Assembly (NCBI GenBank): GCA_011800805.1
Contig: MPNW01000131.1
Location: forward strand, 26,737 to 90,736
Direction of reading: 5' to 3'
DNA: 64,000 bases
DNA from: Hirudo medicinalis
Lineage: Eukaryota > Annelida > Clitellata > Hirudinida > Hirudinidae
In this document: in pieces, positions 20,354-34,392 of the stretch
Layout: each line of letters opens with the position of its first letter
Numbering within the stretch: position 1 is the stretch's first letter
Translations under genes and position numbers: made by a program
Notes under the pieces: generated by a model
Seen by the model: only the letters and a program-made list of their open reading frames with translations
Told to the model about the DNA's origin: nothing
Database searches by the model: none

Positions 20354-21355
20354 AAGGAATGTTTCAATACTAAACTCTCAAACCTGGTTGCCCTTTGCTG
20401 ATATTCTGAACATTGAATTTGGCACGCTGATAAATAAAAGTTATAATAAACATAAAACAAAAAAGCTGGCTTCAACCAATAACTGATTTTGTTCAATAAA
20501 ATTGAGATTTTAACAATAATTGCGTTGGTGATGATGGCTAATCGGGTTTGGTGCAGTCATGTTTAGATCAAAATTTAAAAAATGAGTAGAGAACCCTATC
20601 AGGGCAACAAGACCAATAAATAGAAATTTTGCACTGATTATGCCCTGGCAAGTCCACAAATGAGGCTGACCAACCAAGCTCATCAGGTAAAATAAATTAT
20701 TTAAAAATTTTATTAACGCGTTTGTCAGAATCGGCGTGCCTGATTTTGGTAAGATGGTGCCGTGCGTTGCTAGGTCATCAGAAACTTGTTAGGCTTTACT
20801 CAAGTCTTGTTGAGAACAGTACATCCCTTGAGCATGGTCAGCTGAGATTAGATCATTCTTGAACATCGTATCAAAATGCTAATGCTTAAAAGATGAACAA
20901 ATAGATGTGTTTGTAAAAAACATGCACAAACTCAACTCCTGACAACAACATCACATCTTACCATGTCTTAAAGCAAAGCATAATACTACAAAAAAATAAC
21001 AAATGCAAAAGGGATACAAAAAATTATTTAAAAGATTGTAGATGAATCCATTCACAAGTCAATTTACATTTTGTTGATGGAAGCATTTCACTCAGACCTT
21101 TCAAGGGAATAAAACCATTTGAAATTAGCCTAGAAATAAAATTCAATGAACGGTTGCAAGTTCCAGGAGCAAACAACAAGTTGCAACTTCAAAACCAATT
21201 GTCCTCCATCCATGCAAGCAGCTTGAAAAGCATCGTCAGTCCAATCATCCAATGATGATGATGATAATGATAAGACATTTCACCTCATCACAGGTTGTTG
21301 TCATGAAGAAACTTACAGATATGAAGTAAAAAAGGAAACTTATGAAGACTTTCTA
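20354..21355. other. Convergent spacer between LINS1 and the RhoGEF gene
   Basis: No gene seen. AATAAA at 20433-20438 would end LINS1; TTTATT near 20709 offers a minus-strand signal for the RhoGEF gene. A short GATGAT run lies at 21252-21263. Confidence 0.4.
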
Positions 21356-24300
21356 TCACCTTTTAAAATTTTTCTGAACAAAATTGAATATGGAAGCCGC
21401 AGAATTTTTTCTGGGTCTGATCTGAATGACTGAATCTCGACCACCCTCAGGAATGGAGTGGTAGGATGTGAGACTCTTCTTCCGCACCATTTTTTCTGGA
21501 TGAAGTAAATATTTAAGTACAATTCCAATTATAATTTACAGTACTTGCAAGTAAAATGCGGAACAAGTTGTTTAAATGCTTTCATTTTATGCAATTAAAA
21601 TTTGTATGTGAGACAAATTCAAATTTATCCAACATAAATAATGTAAAGGACTTTAAATTAATAAGCATCCTGCCGATCACATTTATGAAATTATTGACCC
21701 AAGCCAATTGCCCGAGTACTTACTCAAATCACAAAGAAATGAAAACAAATATTGAATGAATTATAGAAATTGATCACCTTTCTGAATGCAGGGAGACATT
21801 AGAATGTTCTTCTTGGCACATGCCAAATCAAAACCATTCTTCTCATCATTTTCAATGACCTTCTTTTCATCTTGAAATGCCTTCAACCAGGTTTCTGCTT
21901 CATCTGAGGTTTTGCAGATGAAGGTGTAACTCTTGCTAAGTAATTCTAAGCTGTTGTTGTCCTTAATAAATCCATCCATTTTGAAGCCATACTTTGGATT
22001 ATCTGAAAGAGATGACATCTATTAAGCAGTGCATAAACAAAAAGCTCAAATGATATTTCATGGTCGACTAACAAACACCATAACTAACTTAACATTCAAT
22101 TAATAGCTACCTCTGCTACCCTCCTTCCAAGGGTATACCTTGAAACATCGCGTGTCGACCCGGTTCTTGTACACCAGGATGTCCTTCCAGAGAATATCCT
22201 ATGAAATAAGAAGTTCCGTCATAAAAATTATTTCGACGAATTTTGAATCAATAAATCCAACTATTTATTATAATTAAACCTTAAAAAATATTTAATGAAA
22301 TCATCTCAATGAAATGCAAACCAAAATGTAAATTCAAATTACCTTTCTGAGAAGAATAAGCTGTTTATCAAATAGGAAGAGAGTTCTACTGAGCATTGAA
22401 CCATTTGAACTTCTCTTGTTCACTTCACCACAGTGAATCAACTCTGAACTTGTGTCAAGAATGGATTTTCCCTAAATATAGGTGTTTTTTTAAATTTGTT
22501 TAAAAATAGAATGACCCACGAAATTAATAACAAGTAAAAAAATTAGCAGTAGTTTGCTTTTGGACCAAGCCTGGATTTTAACATTACAGAGGTTCAAACC
22601 TGCCAACCAGCAATGGTCGTCTGCCACATGGCCAACTTCTCCAGACTTTCCATCTTCCTTTTCCTTTCGTTGATGAGACAAGCAGTCAGTTTCATGGCTT
22701 CCAGGGCAGAGGTCAAGGGTTCGTAGTCCGGATGGCTCGATGGGGTCAGTTTGAGGAGCTCCTTGAGCTGGAGGGGATACTGGCAGATCTTCTGAACGGG
22801 CACCAAAAGGTAGCCCTCCAATGGGATTTCAATCATCTGCTGCATCAGTCTGCAAGCCTGATTATATAATTACAAGTATAGTTAAATTGCTTAATATAAT
22901 TCTTACAACCTAATGATTGACAACTTAAAGACTCATTATCACATTCAAGGACTACTTTGCCAATAATAAATATAGACGAAGGTTACCAGAAAAAGTTAAG
23001 ATCTGAACTAAGCAATAAATTTTAATTTTGTGTGGGTAATATACTACAATAATCTACTAGGTGATTTCATGTGGAACATTTCCAAGATACAAATGATTTA
23101 TGTTAAGCCAGATAAGTTTTCACAGTTGCTCAACGTTTATTTTTTTAAACAGTTGTTGCTAATTGAAGAGGACAATAGATCCTTAGAATAATAAAAATAA
23201 ATTTGATAAAAATTTTAAGAGGACTGTTAATATATTCTTCTAGATAACATTTGATGGTCCAACCTCAAAGAAATACTGGTACTTTTGGTTTGATTTCAGA
23301 GAATTCAACTCCTCACAAGCTCGTGGATGGTTATTGCAGTATTCCGAGTAAATTTCAAAGTCGCACCTCTAAACAATTTTTAAAATAAGTTAATTTTTAA
23401 ACTGCAATATTGAAATGTGTTCAAATAAATTTGCATAAATTATCTAATATGGACGACATTACAATTTCAAATATTTTATAAAGTAAAATGCTATAATAGG
23501 AAGATCTAGAGGCTGAATTATTTAAGAATCTCATATTTGTTCATCAGATAGTCTGTGCATCAAACAATTTTCTTGCTTGCAAAACAAGTAGTTTTTACAA
23601 CACATCAACAATATTTTGCACCAAATACAAGTCAGATAAAATATTATGCCTATCTAAATATTACATCACTTTCACTTGTCATTGACATCATTATCATCAT
23701 CAAGAACAACAATGCCATCAAGGATAATTCAATTAAGTCCTTGTCAGAATCTCACTCGTTCTAGGAAGATTTGTCCTAAGCAGCTACTGGGAGGATCCTT
23801 GGCCGAATATTTGCTTTCCATGACGGAGAGGAAGTTATATGCGAAAACGTAGATCTGACCGATGTTTCCGAATATTGTCGAGATGCATTCCTCCGAAAAC
23901 ATGTCGGTTCTCTTCTTAGCTTTGTCGACGTAACCCTAAAATAGAGGTACATTTGCAAATAACAATAATTACAATTAAATAACTATTCCATCATAATTGC
24001 AATAGGTTTCAATTAAGGAATGGTTAAATAACAAAAGCATGACTATATACTCAGTTAAAATATAGATAGATAGTATAACATATATACATATATAATATTT
24101 TTGATGTTATGATAAGGTCATTCGATAATTAAGTTTTAATGTCGTACGATACTTTCGTTGCTCAATTTTATTTCAAACACTCAAACATGTTTCTGCTAAA
24201 ATATCGATGGCAGCATTTTACATGAAATTGATTCAAATGAGAAATGTGAAGAGCATCGATTAAAAAGTTTTTAGAAAGGCATCATCTGATAATCCAATCC

Positions 24301-27300
24301 TTTCATCCAAACAAATTCATTCTGCTTAATACAGCAAAATTGTTCAAAGTTCAAAGGTGAAAGTTCCAGTATGACACGAACTTAGCATGTCATGGAGTTC
24401 AATAATTCACAAGTCAACCAATTATAATAAAAATTAATTATTATAAATATAACGACTCAAACCTCTACAACATCTCTCAGTCTTTTGACATACTCCTTCT
24501 CAAAGGAGAGAATTTCCTTGATCTTGTGGCCTCTCAGAAGTTCAACCCTGGTGACTTGATCCTTGGTCTGAGAATTCCCATTGGGCTCAAGAATTCGTTT
24601 GCAGGGTGCTCCCTGTGGTGTGGTTGGGGTCCTGGGCTCAGAAGGTTGGTCATCAAGGAGGAAATTAACAGAAGGGGGAACTTGCACCTTTAAATTGAAA
24701 ATAATTATCACCTGCAAAGGTAATTCAGATTAATTTTCAAAATTTTACATTACAAGGAATTCTCTAGCATGCCTAAAGATGTAATTTAATGATATGAAAT
24801 GTAAATGTAGTTCATTTATATAGCACCACATGCATAGCATAAAGGCACTTCTTGTTAACCATTTATATAATGCTCCCTCCCAAGGGTGCTCAGGGCAATG
24901 CAGTGCAGACTGGATTTCGAACACGACACATTTACGACCAATACTGCTCTTATCACCGCAACGCAACCCGTTCGGCCAACCTGCATGTCAAATGTGAGTC
25001 TCATGTTTTATAAAATGACTCCTTCATAACAAGAGGCATTTGTTAACTTCAACTCGCATGAAATGGTACTAAATTACATTCAGATTTACTAGCTTAACAA
25101 TAATAGATTTGTTAATGTTGTGCTAGTTTTGCAATTTTTACAGATATTATTGGCATTGTGTAATTGTTATTTATATCCATAAAGGCAGCCTTCAACCAAC
25201 CACAACAAATGTAGATGGAAACCATCCTTCTTTGTTAGCAAGTCTTCCGTACCACCAGTCCTTGTCGACCTGGTAGAGAACTTCCACCACTTCACCAGCT
25301 TTGAAGGCCAATTCGTCTCCATCTAACGTCACGTGATCCCAGAGAGCTTCGGCAAATACGGCCGATCTTCTGTTGTCCAGGATCTTAAGAGAAATGCAAC
25401 GTTAAGAATAACGAATGCAATTACGTGACTCATACGTTGCACAACCATAATTACACTCACTCTCCCCAACACGGCAGTCCTCCTCATCCGCTTCCTCGAC
25501 TTTTCCTCATCCCCCGAGCGGCAATCATCCCCAATTGATGACTTTCTCAAAGTCTGAGTGTTTGACTCGGAGTGACATATTCCTGCAAGGAATTTTCCAA
25601 TTTTCATTGAGCTCAATTAGCCAGTTTTTAAATATATAACAAGTTTAAATCTCTTGATTAGATTGTTTTGAAATAAATTTATTCTATAAGAATATTGTCA
25701 ACAGAGTCCCTTCTGAAAGTGTTAAACTACACTGCTAAATTAACATAAATTTATAAAAATTTATAAATTAAATTCACAAGAGCAAAATAATACTTTAAAA
25801 ATGGGTGTCTTTTATTGACATGAGTATTGTAACTTTATTACCCTCGTGAAAGTAAAATGGTTTCTTTTACAAAACTGAATGTATGAGTTAGTCCCATTCA
25901 TGTATTTGCAATATTAGCAATTATCCACAGCTTAAGAAGATTTTTAGGACAGAGCAGGATTACTTGTCCGCTTTCAGATGCCATTTGAAATGCAACAAAC
26001 AATGGACACGTCTCTTCAAGCGAGCCTAGCTCCTTGAAGCAGAAATTGGTTTCACACGAATGTCTTCCGCTGGAAATTATAACAACATTAGAAAGTGGTG
26101 GCTAGCTCGCAATAATGGCCAAATGCGCTGCTGATTGATGACCTGCTGAATTATCTTCAGACGACGATGATAAAATCATTATCATCGTCCATTTCATAGG
26201 AAGCCAGTTAGCTTTAGAAACACTAACCCATTTACATAGCTCCTATTTTCAAGGGCGCTGTTGGCAACGCAAGCCAAGTTGAGCGCTTGATGCATCAAGA
26301 ACAAAACGATTTGTCAAATTCACTAACTTCACAAGATGCTCTAGAATCCCATCAAAAAGATTTTAAAAAGTTGTTGTTAATTACATTAAAAAAAGTATCA
26401 ATTAAGCTATAAAAGTGTTTCACAATGCCTTTCGTCGAGAATTTTTATCTCACTTTCACCATCATTCAAACCTTGCTCTTCAACGTTGGAAATAATGAAA
26501 TAGACCTTAATTAGAGCACATAGTTAGTAAGTTAAGCTACCCTTATCATTAACCTCACGGGTAATTAATAGATGAATCACATAATTTAATGGGCCCATTT
26601 AAACACTCCATTCCATCCACTATTCTCCATTCAAAAGCAACGAGAGCTCAGGCATTCATGGCAACTTCGTAACCAATTTCAACACTCACAAATACATGAT
26701 TAACTCGCTGTGCTTTGATGGCTAAGATTGTTTTTTTAAATTAATTTTCTGAAAGGTCTGAAGCATTTATTGAAACGTGATATTTTTAATTAGTTATACG
26801 CCTGTTTCTTATTTAAAAATTCTTCAAACGAATAAGGTCCACCGTTTCTCACGTTTGCAATTCCCCGTTTTGGGAGCAATTAGGTAACATTGCAGGAGTA
26901 ATTCTTGACCTGAGTCTCAAAAGTTAACTTAGATTCTCAAGTAATTCCAATCGAATGGTGGAATTTCTCTGGTATTCTGTCATCCTTGCAACATCACTGC
27001 TTGGAAAGAGTAACGTCAATATTTTTCTAATTCAATCGATTTAAAACGCTGGTAAGGGAGCTAAATTCATGGAAAAGGAGTGGTTTACCATACAGACATT
27101 AGTCTTATTTAACCGCTACAAATTAATGTTAAGTTGAATTATTACATCAATAGATTGGATGCCCAATTATGAAATGTAATCAAGATATTAGACTGAAAAG
27201 GCAAAGCATAAATTAGAATTTACTTGTCTTAATTAATTGTGCCTTGCCTTAGCTTATTTATCAAGGATCACTTACATCATGTAAGAAGTCATCAATTAAT

Positions 27301-30300
27301 TTAGCAGATCCAATGAATCCGTGATGACGATTAAAAGTTATTATTGTTACTTGCTTTCAGTAAACGCTCTTTCTCTGGAAAACCACGAAGATTGAAATAA
27401 GAAGGCGGTGAGCATGTGCTGCAAATGAAGGAGAAAGTTCCACGGTATTGCACGCCAAGCATCAATCAAAGTTATAAAATGACGAGTAACAGACAGGGAG
27501 TGCCTCCCTAAACAGGATTGGGGATGACATTGAGTACAAGGAGAAGTGAAATATGCTGGTCTCGAAAATATGTCAAGCGGAAGAAAACATCTCTACGGAA
27601 ATAAATTCCCAGGAATGTATGGAAAAATTCACGTGCAACTGCAGCATAATGTTGTTGTTTGTGTGGTCAGGAGGTGGAGAAGCATCCAAGAATTCGGTGC
27701 AAATCGTACTTCTTAAAAATAATGAGTACACATTCTTTGAAAGTTATCAGTGTGCACCAAAGTTTCAAAAGTTTCCATCAATTGTTATTAGCTGGCATTA
27801 CAGACGCTTTAAACTTTTTCATAATTACTTTTCAAAATAACAAATATTGACAACAAGGACTGCATCAGAGGTCATTATTTCCAGTAACTCTAAAGTTGCA
27901 ATAAACAGATTAATAATGCAAATTATTAACATTAAAAAATACCGCAGTTATATTTGGAACGTGGTAATCATAAATTTGAATTCATTTGTATCTCCCTGGC
28001 GAGTGATGCGATGACATGTTAATGGCAACATGGCCCCCCTTAGAGATGAAATTAATTGATGATGATGATGATGTTGATGATGGTAACGATCCTAAAATGA
28101 GTGAAGCAAATATGGAGAATGTGGTTACCAACAAAACTGTCATCATCTTCGACAAAGAATTGATGCAGAAGGCATGAATAATTTATGCAATTATTACTGA
28201 TTTTTAAATTTGCATTGTATACAAACCCTGTTTAAACAATTATGCATCTTAAAATAAATTTGCATTTTAAAATAATTAAGAACAACAGCCTAATGCTCAG
28301 CAGGCTTGTAATTTACGTCCACACGATAGATTTGAACAGTATTAATGGGAAACATAAAGATCTGGAAATCTGAAAAATATTGCAAACTCAGCTATTCATC
28401 ATCATCATCATCATCATCATCAAACAACTAGCTAACAAATCAGTAACTGTCAAATCACAGACATTCACCTGTGGCAAATATGGATTCAAGAAAATCATTA
28501 AGTGAATAATGTCATGGTTGTGCTTCAATGTATTTATGAAAGATCCTTAATTTATTGAATCACACAGTAAATTTTCAACAGGCCATCCAGAGAACTAACC
28601 TATTAGTGTTAACTTATTTGTATAAACTCAAATCAAAGTTTAAAAGGGACACATTGGTTACATGTAATTAAAATAGTTTATTTTTCTACTTGATCAAAGA
28701 CAAACCAAAACAAATCAACGAACCATGCTGGCAATTGGTGGATGAGTTCTTGGAGGGGGGAGTTTGTCCTGCCCTTTCACTCAAATCTGGGGCACTCCTT
28801 GTCTTCCTGGATAAGCCCCAACTCCATCGAGATATTGCAGCAGACGAAGAGGATGAGGACGAGGAAGATGAAGAGCAAGACGTCGTTGATGATGATGAGC
28901 TGAGGGTGGTCGGTTCAACGAGGCAGTTCATCATGGCAGCAGCACAGGCCCTTCCATCCCGAGATTTTATTGGCGTTGGTGTGGAAAGCTGGAATGTCAT
29001 TAACAAGTGGAAACAAATCAGTTGCTTTTAAAATCATGATGGTTGATAGAAGGTTGTTGGTGTAGATAATTCAAAGGTGTTCAAGACTAATTTGAAAGTC
29101 CTCCAGCCCAGCATCATAACTTGATTATTAATTAATGTTCAATGAATGTTTAAATTATCTTACCCTTCGACTTTTGGCGGTGCTCGAGTCAATGTGCCCC
29201 CTGTTCTTCCTGGTGATGGACATCAAAGGATGCACAGTGTCCAACATCTCACCATCGTGGTTGTGAGATGACGAACTATCTTTTTCATCCATATCATATC
29301 TTTCCACAGCTTCATAAATTAAATGAAATCAATTTTTTACAAAAGTGATATAAATGAAAGCGTTTTAACTTCACACAACATTTCCATTCTATTTCTTCGG
29401 TTCACATAAAAAATATTTCACTCAAAAACATTTCCAAATACTTAGTAACGTTCAGATAAGCACTTAAATTTTAGTAATATAAGTAACAGATTCGACCCTG
29501 AAGAGACATAATGTATTTGTTACGTTGACATTGAGCATGACATTGAGGTGAGTTGCTAGAACAGTTGCCATAAACCACATCTCAAATAATGTCAACAACA
29601 TCGCTGATCAGTTTGCATCATGTTGTTTTAAAATTAAATAACAAAATATAAAAGCATGACAGGAATTAGCTAACACAGGAGCTTTCTTTTGTACAACGAA
29701 AGCTTATTAACATTAAAGATTCCAATGAAAAATCGTAATAATCAGAATAATAATGATAATGATAGCAAATGAGAACTTGTGGATTGCATAACAATGTCGA
29801 ATGGTCATTGTTTACTGTGGACGTTACATCACTTGTACGTCACTTGGACGTACGTTTCGTTCTAATGAAGAAATGTCAAAATATCATTCCAACGCGCACT
29901 GAGCAATATGGCACTGGCAGAACTTTTGATTATTCGGAGGACTGTTAGGTCGCTCGAACTTCAAACGCCGAAGACCTTCAAAGCCCAAATTCGGTTGGAG
30001 TGGAATGACACTTTGATGTTAGAATTGGAACAAACAGGTTAGGGCGTGCCAACGATTAAGCGCAACTGGATCTGTGCCGTTGAGGGTAACTTCGTCACAT
30101 TTTCAACATTTATTTTAGAGATTTGTGTCATTTCGTGCATTTCCTAATGAAAATTAACTCAAGGAGGACACGACTTGAAACCTCGTTCCAAAAATTGCGT
30201 TGAACTCAAACATGAAACATTCAATTCTCTTTAAATTAAAAACAAAAAATATTGGAACAAGGTGGTTGATAAGTCCTGGGAAAAATCTATCTTAATGCAC

Positions 30301-31018
30301 CAACGGTCCTCTGCAAAATATATCGACGTGCAATAAAAAGTTAAGAAAGATCATCACGACGCAGTTTATCTATAGATATTTCTCCTGTTCGCAAAAATGA
30401 GGTATTCCTAATTCCTGAGTCACGCAGGATGAATGGATTTCAGCATAAAAGCTCGTGGTTGGTTTAAGCAGAATCGTTCAACCTGCTGTCGGAATGCGGT
30501 TGCCTCTCATAAATGCTTGAAGCCTTATTCCCGTCCTTGTCACACAGCACTATAAAAACTAGGGGTATCAGGACACAGCGACAAGTGATCATGCAAATCT
30601 GAACAAGCATGAAACTATGCTACGAATGATGATGACGATGGCGTAAGATTAGACGACCTCACTCCTAACGCACGTAACAAGCAGATAGGAATTTTAAACT
30701 GGCAGAAACATTGTTTGCTTGTTCAAAGCTAACAAATCCTCGCCAGCTTTCAATGGATTCAAAATTAATGATTTAAAAGACGAATTAAAGATTCACTGCC
30801 ATAAAACATTATTAAATTTCGTTTCGGTTCTTCACGGTTGATCGTCCCACACCGGAAAAGTAGTCAACAGACCGTGTCGAAAACCAAGTATCAATTTTCT
30901 GAGGTGAACTGCTATTAGAAAGCTCGCTATGGGAGGAAGTGCACCTCATGCACCTAGTGACCTCAGGGATGTGAACAGGTCTTTTCCATTTCGTGAAATA
31001 GACATCAAGCCTGCTCAT
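21356..31018 (-). CDS. SH3-DH-PH Rho-family GEF of the collybistin/ASEF group (ARHGEF9/ARHGEF4/SPATA13-like)
   Basis: Thirteen coding exons, minus strand: 31018-30853, 29309-29164, 28988-28724, 25582-25461, 25383-25201, 24711 or 24687-24463, 23935-23756, 23368-23264, 22857-22600, 22471-22343, 22198-22111, 22002-21778, 21495-21356. All phases close, for 743 or 751 residues. The start follows an in-frame TAA. The N-terminal third is serine-rich, with an 11-Ser run. SH3: [20 protein letters not shown]... [65 protein letters not shown], and the exon with [35 protein letters not shown]... [20 protein letters not shown]3 before DH with this PQYPLQL-type core marks the group, which activates Cdc42/Rac and is held inactive by SH3 binding to DH-PH. 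The first exon junction (30853) is the least certain; the 3.1-kb intron at 25583-28723 may hide alternative exons. Confidence 0.9.
24795..24985 (-). repeat. tRNA-derived SINE, fullest copy
   Basis: The minus strand starts GCAGGTTGGCCGAACGGGTT, an A-box-like head, followed about 45 bases on by GTGTTCGAAATCC, a B-box-like element. A body ends in two TATATAAATG tails (near 24865 and 24815). The same head is at 51607 and the same tail at 51735 and 26224. The internal RNA polymerase III promoter layout plus dispersed copies define a SINE. It lies in an intron of the RhoGEF gene, in sense orientation. Confidence 0.6.
25583..28723. other. Long RhoGEF intron, AT-rich
   Basis: It contains the SINE tail at 26224-26290 and two trinucleotide repeats (28058-28082 GAT; 28396-28421 CAT). 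A 95-codon plus-strand frame at 27553 has no recognisable family, no codon bias and no splice context, so I do not call it. Nothing else stands out. Confidence 0.5.
26224..26290 (-). repeat. SINE tail fragment
   Basis: Matches the tail of the SINE at 24.8 kb: TTGCC, GCGCCCTTG and TATGTAAATGG in the same order. No head is present, as expected for a truncated or decayed copy. Confidence 0.45.
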
Positions 31019-34000
31019 TTACGACTGATTAAAACTAAATGGAAAAACTAATTAATGAAGAAAGCAAGGTTTGAAAGCTTGGGTATCACGATAGAAAAGA
31101 AATTAGATGCGCTGAGCCAAAAGATACGAAGGTTATCCATTTAGAAATGGCAATGATTTGACTTCATTTTAAACATTCGAATGAAAACATTCAATTCTCT
31201 TTAAATTTTAAAACCACCCAAACGCTGATGGTCACGGTGACAAGCGATAACATCAATTCGAAGCACTAATGCGAGTGCTATTTTTATAACACTCTCATCA
31301 ATGCAAACAATTACCTAGTTTATAAATAGGAAGGCAATCTCTCGCCTAAACTTCCAAATGGAAGGTTTATAAACCTAGGGAAGAAAATCAAAGCGAAATG
31401 TTTTTAGATGAAATGATATTAGATCCTATCACGTCGACTGAACAAATGCTTTTGAAGATCTTCACTCAGATTGGATTTGGTTCAAATCCATCAAACTCTT
31501 ACTCAAATCTAGCAGCGCAACATCTAGTGCCAACAATGAAAGGGAGTTAATGACTCGAGAGCCACTAGACACATTACCTCTCTTAATGGCATTTTGCTTA
31601 GCTCAACATCTCTACTGGTTTGCTTATCGCTACATTTTTTCTCATTATGCGAATAAAGTCCTCAATCAAATGAAAGTAAATAAATTGGTCAACATGAAGA
31701 AATCAGTTTTCAAATTTGTCATAACATTGGAAAAGAAAGTCTCACAAATATGATGATGATAACAGACTTTACAAAGCTAAACATGTAGAGGTCACCCAAG
31801 CAAAAGTTCAAAAATATTAAAAAGTACTTTTATTTGAGAGAATGTTAGCTACGGAATTAAAATAGAAACATTTTCGCAAATATTTTCCTTAAATTCCTTC
31901 CACAGAATGTCATGATTGTTGGCCAAGAGATTGGCAAAATTCAACTCATGGCAGCGACTTTTGGTACTTAACTTCATCCCTAACCCTACCACATGACCCT
32001 GGAAATCTAAGTAGAACTGACAAAAGTCGCTCCCTGTTGCTTTTGCCCGTCACTTCTCCAAGCGCCGAATGTCATATCGTGAAAATAATTATTCAGCGGC
32101 AATAATTGCTGTATTGTAGGTTGAAATTAGAATTTAATTATGCTCAATAACAAACCGTAGTTGCATCAATTGTGTGAAAATGAATTTCGCAAACGAATCT
32201 TGCAAAATAAAGTTCAAGATTTTTTATCAGACCTCAATCAAAAGCACGAACGTTCCCATGCAAGCGCCACCTGGGTAAACAATTCGGGTGCGCGATATCC
32301 GAGGCAAATACTAACAATTGTTGAGTATTATTCTTTCCTTTAAAACTTGGACAGGAAGCCATTTAAGCAGTTAGAACAAGTACTCGATATTTATTGGTGG
32401 GTTTCACGAAACAAATTAGAGCAAATACTTTGCCATGTCTCAATGCACACAAAGCTCAAAATTAATGCTATTGTTAATGACTCAGTCAAAACTTCAAAAT
32501 AATACGAAATACAACAAGTTCCTAAGTCGTTCATTTCATGATGAAACAAGCCATCTCTGATAAGAACATGTCCATTTGTCCAATTTGAAAGATTTGACAT
32601 CAAATTGGAACTCGATTGTAATAAGTTAATGTCTAAACTCATTTCAAATGAATTTAATAAACACATTGCATCGGTACATCAACAAAATGATGTCGAAAAT
32701 AAAAAAATAAATTTGCTGAACGTTATCAGCATCTGTTTACTTGCTTCCTCTTTCTAGAAAAGAACGCAACAGCTGCAACAGTTATTATCGGCCCTTTAAC
32801 CCACAGCAATTGCTCCCTCACTCTTTCACATCTCAAAATCACTCATAAAATAGCATTTAATAACAACACCAATTGGTCCAACAATTCTCAAGAAACAAAT
32901 GAAAGCCAATTGTAAAAAATAAATAAATTGATGACAATTAAAAAAAAACAATACTTGAGGTTCTTAATAGGCGATTATGAGTGGACTATATTTTATAAAT
33001 TCAACCATGTTTGAATGTTTGACAGAAAACACAACAGGCTAACAGAGTGCAGCCACATTTAGAAACTTCAGCAAGATTTATGCCAGCTGTCCGTATCAGA
33101 ACTATTATTAATGCTTACCATGCATCCCTTTCTGAGAAACTAAAATAGCATCCAATCACATAAAGTTACCAAAGGGGTACATGGCAAAACTACATGTAGA
33201 CATGTAGACCTATCACCGTAATCAATACGTTTTTATTAATAGTAGTACACGCTTCATGATTGGCTAAACAATTATATCGCTTGGCTTGTCATTAATAATA
33301 AATTCTCACTCTTTGAATCATTATTAGCATTGCAGTTGAAGGTTTAGTTTGGGTGGGGACCATTAAAATCTTTGTTGAAAAAAAGTTAATGAATTCCCGC
33401 CATTAAGAACCCTGGCACGACTTGGGAAATTTATTGCATGTGGTCCATTTCCAAGGAACTCTGGAAGTTATTTAAACAAGTCATTTAATCTCCCTTGTGA
33501 CCACCACCAACAACCATGTGAACTCAATCTAATAAAATTAACTCAACCATAGTTTAACTAGTAACAAAAACTATTGTCATACAAAATGCATACAACTGAA
33601 AATATTTAATTGCATAATGGATAAAAGTTAGATGCTGTAATGCTTCATATTTCAAATAAATTTTCAAATTAACTTTCCCAAAATGAAAAAATATCAATAA
33701 ATAGCACTGCAATTGCATAAAACTGAACTTAAATAAATAACAAAATGTCGATAATTCTAGAAGTCATAACACCTAATAACTCGGGATAACCTTCAATTAA
33801 ATACTTGTAATACTTTTGCATTACATTCAGAGGTTTACAATAACAACATCCTTGTACTTTAGTACATCTAATCCTTTTCAGAACCTTTTGGGTCATTAAG
33901 TACACCATGGATTTCATGAATTGTCCAAGTGCCTCAAAATTAAATATCATCTTTTAAAGATAAGATAATATCATAAAATTTATGAAATAATTCAATATAA

Positions 34001-34330
34001 AAGATTCATTCTTAACATGGTGCAGGTTCTAAGGATGGTTAATTCTTTGCATCTTCCAATATAACCATTGCCAACAAGTACAACACCAATCAATAACCTC
34101 ATTCCAAAAAACAAAATTAAGATTTAAGCAAAATAACAAAGCAATGAATCTTAGTTTTAAGACTATTTCTTGCAGGTAAGTCAAATATGAGCAAAATTTA
34201 TTAGTCACAAATATAAAAATATGGTAACATCAATAAAAATATTAATTAATGCGATATAACACAGAATAATTAAAGCAAAGGTCAACAAAATATTACTGTT
34301 TACGTTTATTAAGTAATAATCATTTTAAAG
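31019..34330. other. Gene-poor spacer upstream of the RhoGEF gene
   Basis: About 3.3 kb of AT-rich sequence. Open frames (31550, 32161, 32391, 33729) are short, lack splice context and resemble no family known to me. Promoter of the RhoGEF gene should lie near its left edge; no motif is distinct. Confidence 0.45.
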
Positions 34331-34392
34331 CTACTTTCTCAACAGGATGTCATCCACGAGGCTCGGAGGACCTTCGTCTGATGTTAATTCAC
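34331..34392 (-). other. Orphan exon-like piece of an unplaced gene
   Basis: After a good acceptor (TTCTTCTAAG) the minus strand reads GELTSDEGPPSLVDDILLRK then TAG. GC and codon use are higher than around it, as in real exons here. The final AAAGTAG could instead be a donor. A strong donor at 35572 (ATAGAA/GTAAGA) on the same strand may belong to its first, non-coding exon, giving a head-to-head arrangement with SPAG6. I could not find exons between them. Confidence 0.35.

Noticed and set aside
27553..27850. Plus-strand gene in the RhoGEF intron
   Set aside because: Two overlapping frames of under 100 codons with no family match, start context or splice signals.
28690..29031. Plus-strand acidic 113-codon ORF
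   Set aside because: It is the antisense of the poly-serine exon of the RhoGEF; Asp/Glu runs are the complement of serine codons.
33729..33950. 73-codon minus-strand frame in the 31-35 kb spacer
   Set aside because: No recognisable family, AT-rich codons, no neighbouring exon; expected by chance in this composition.
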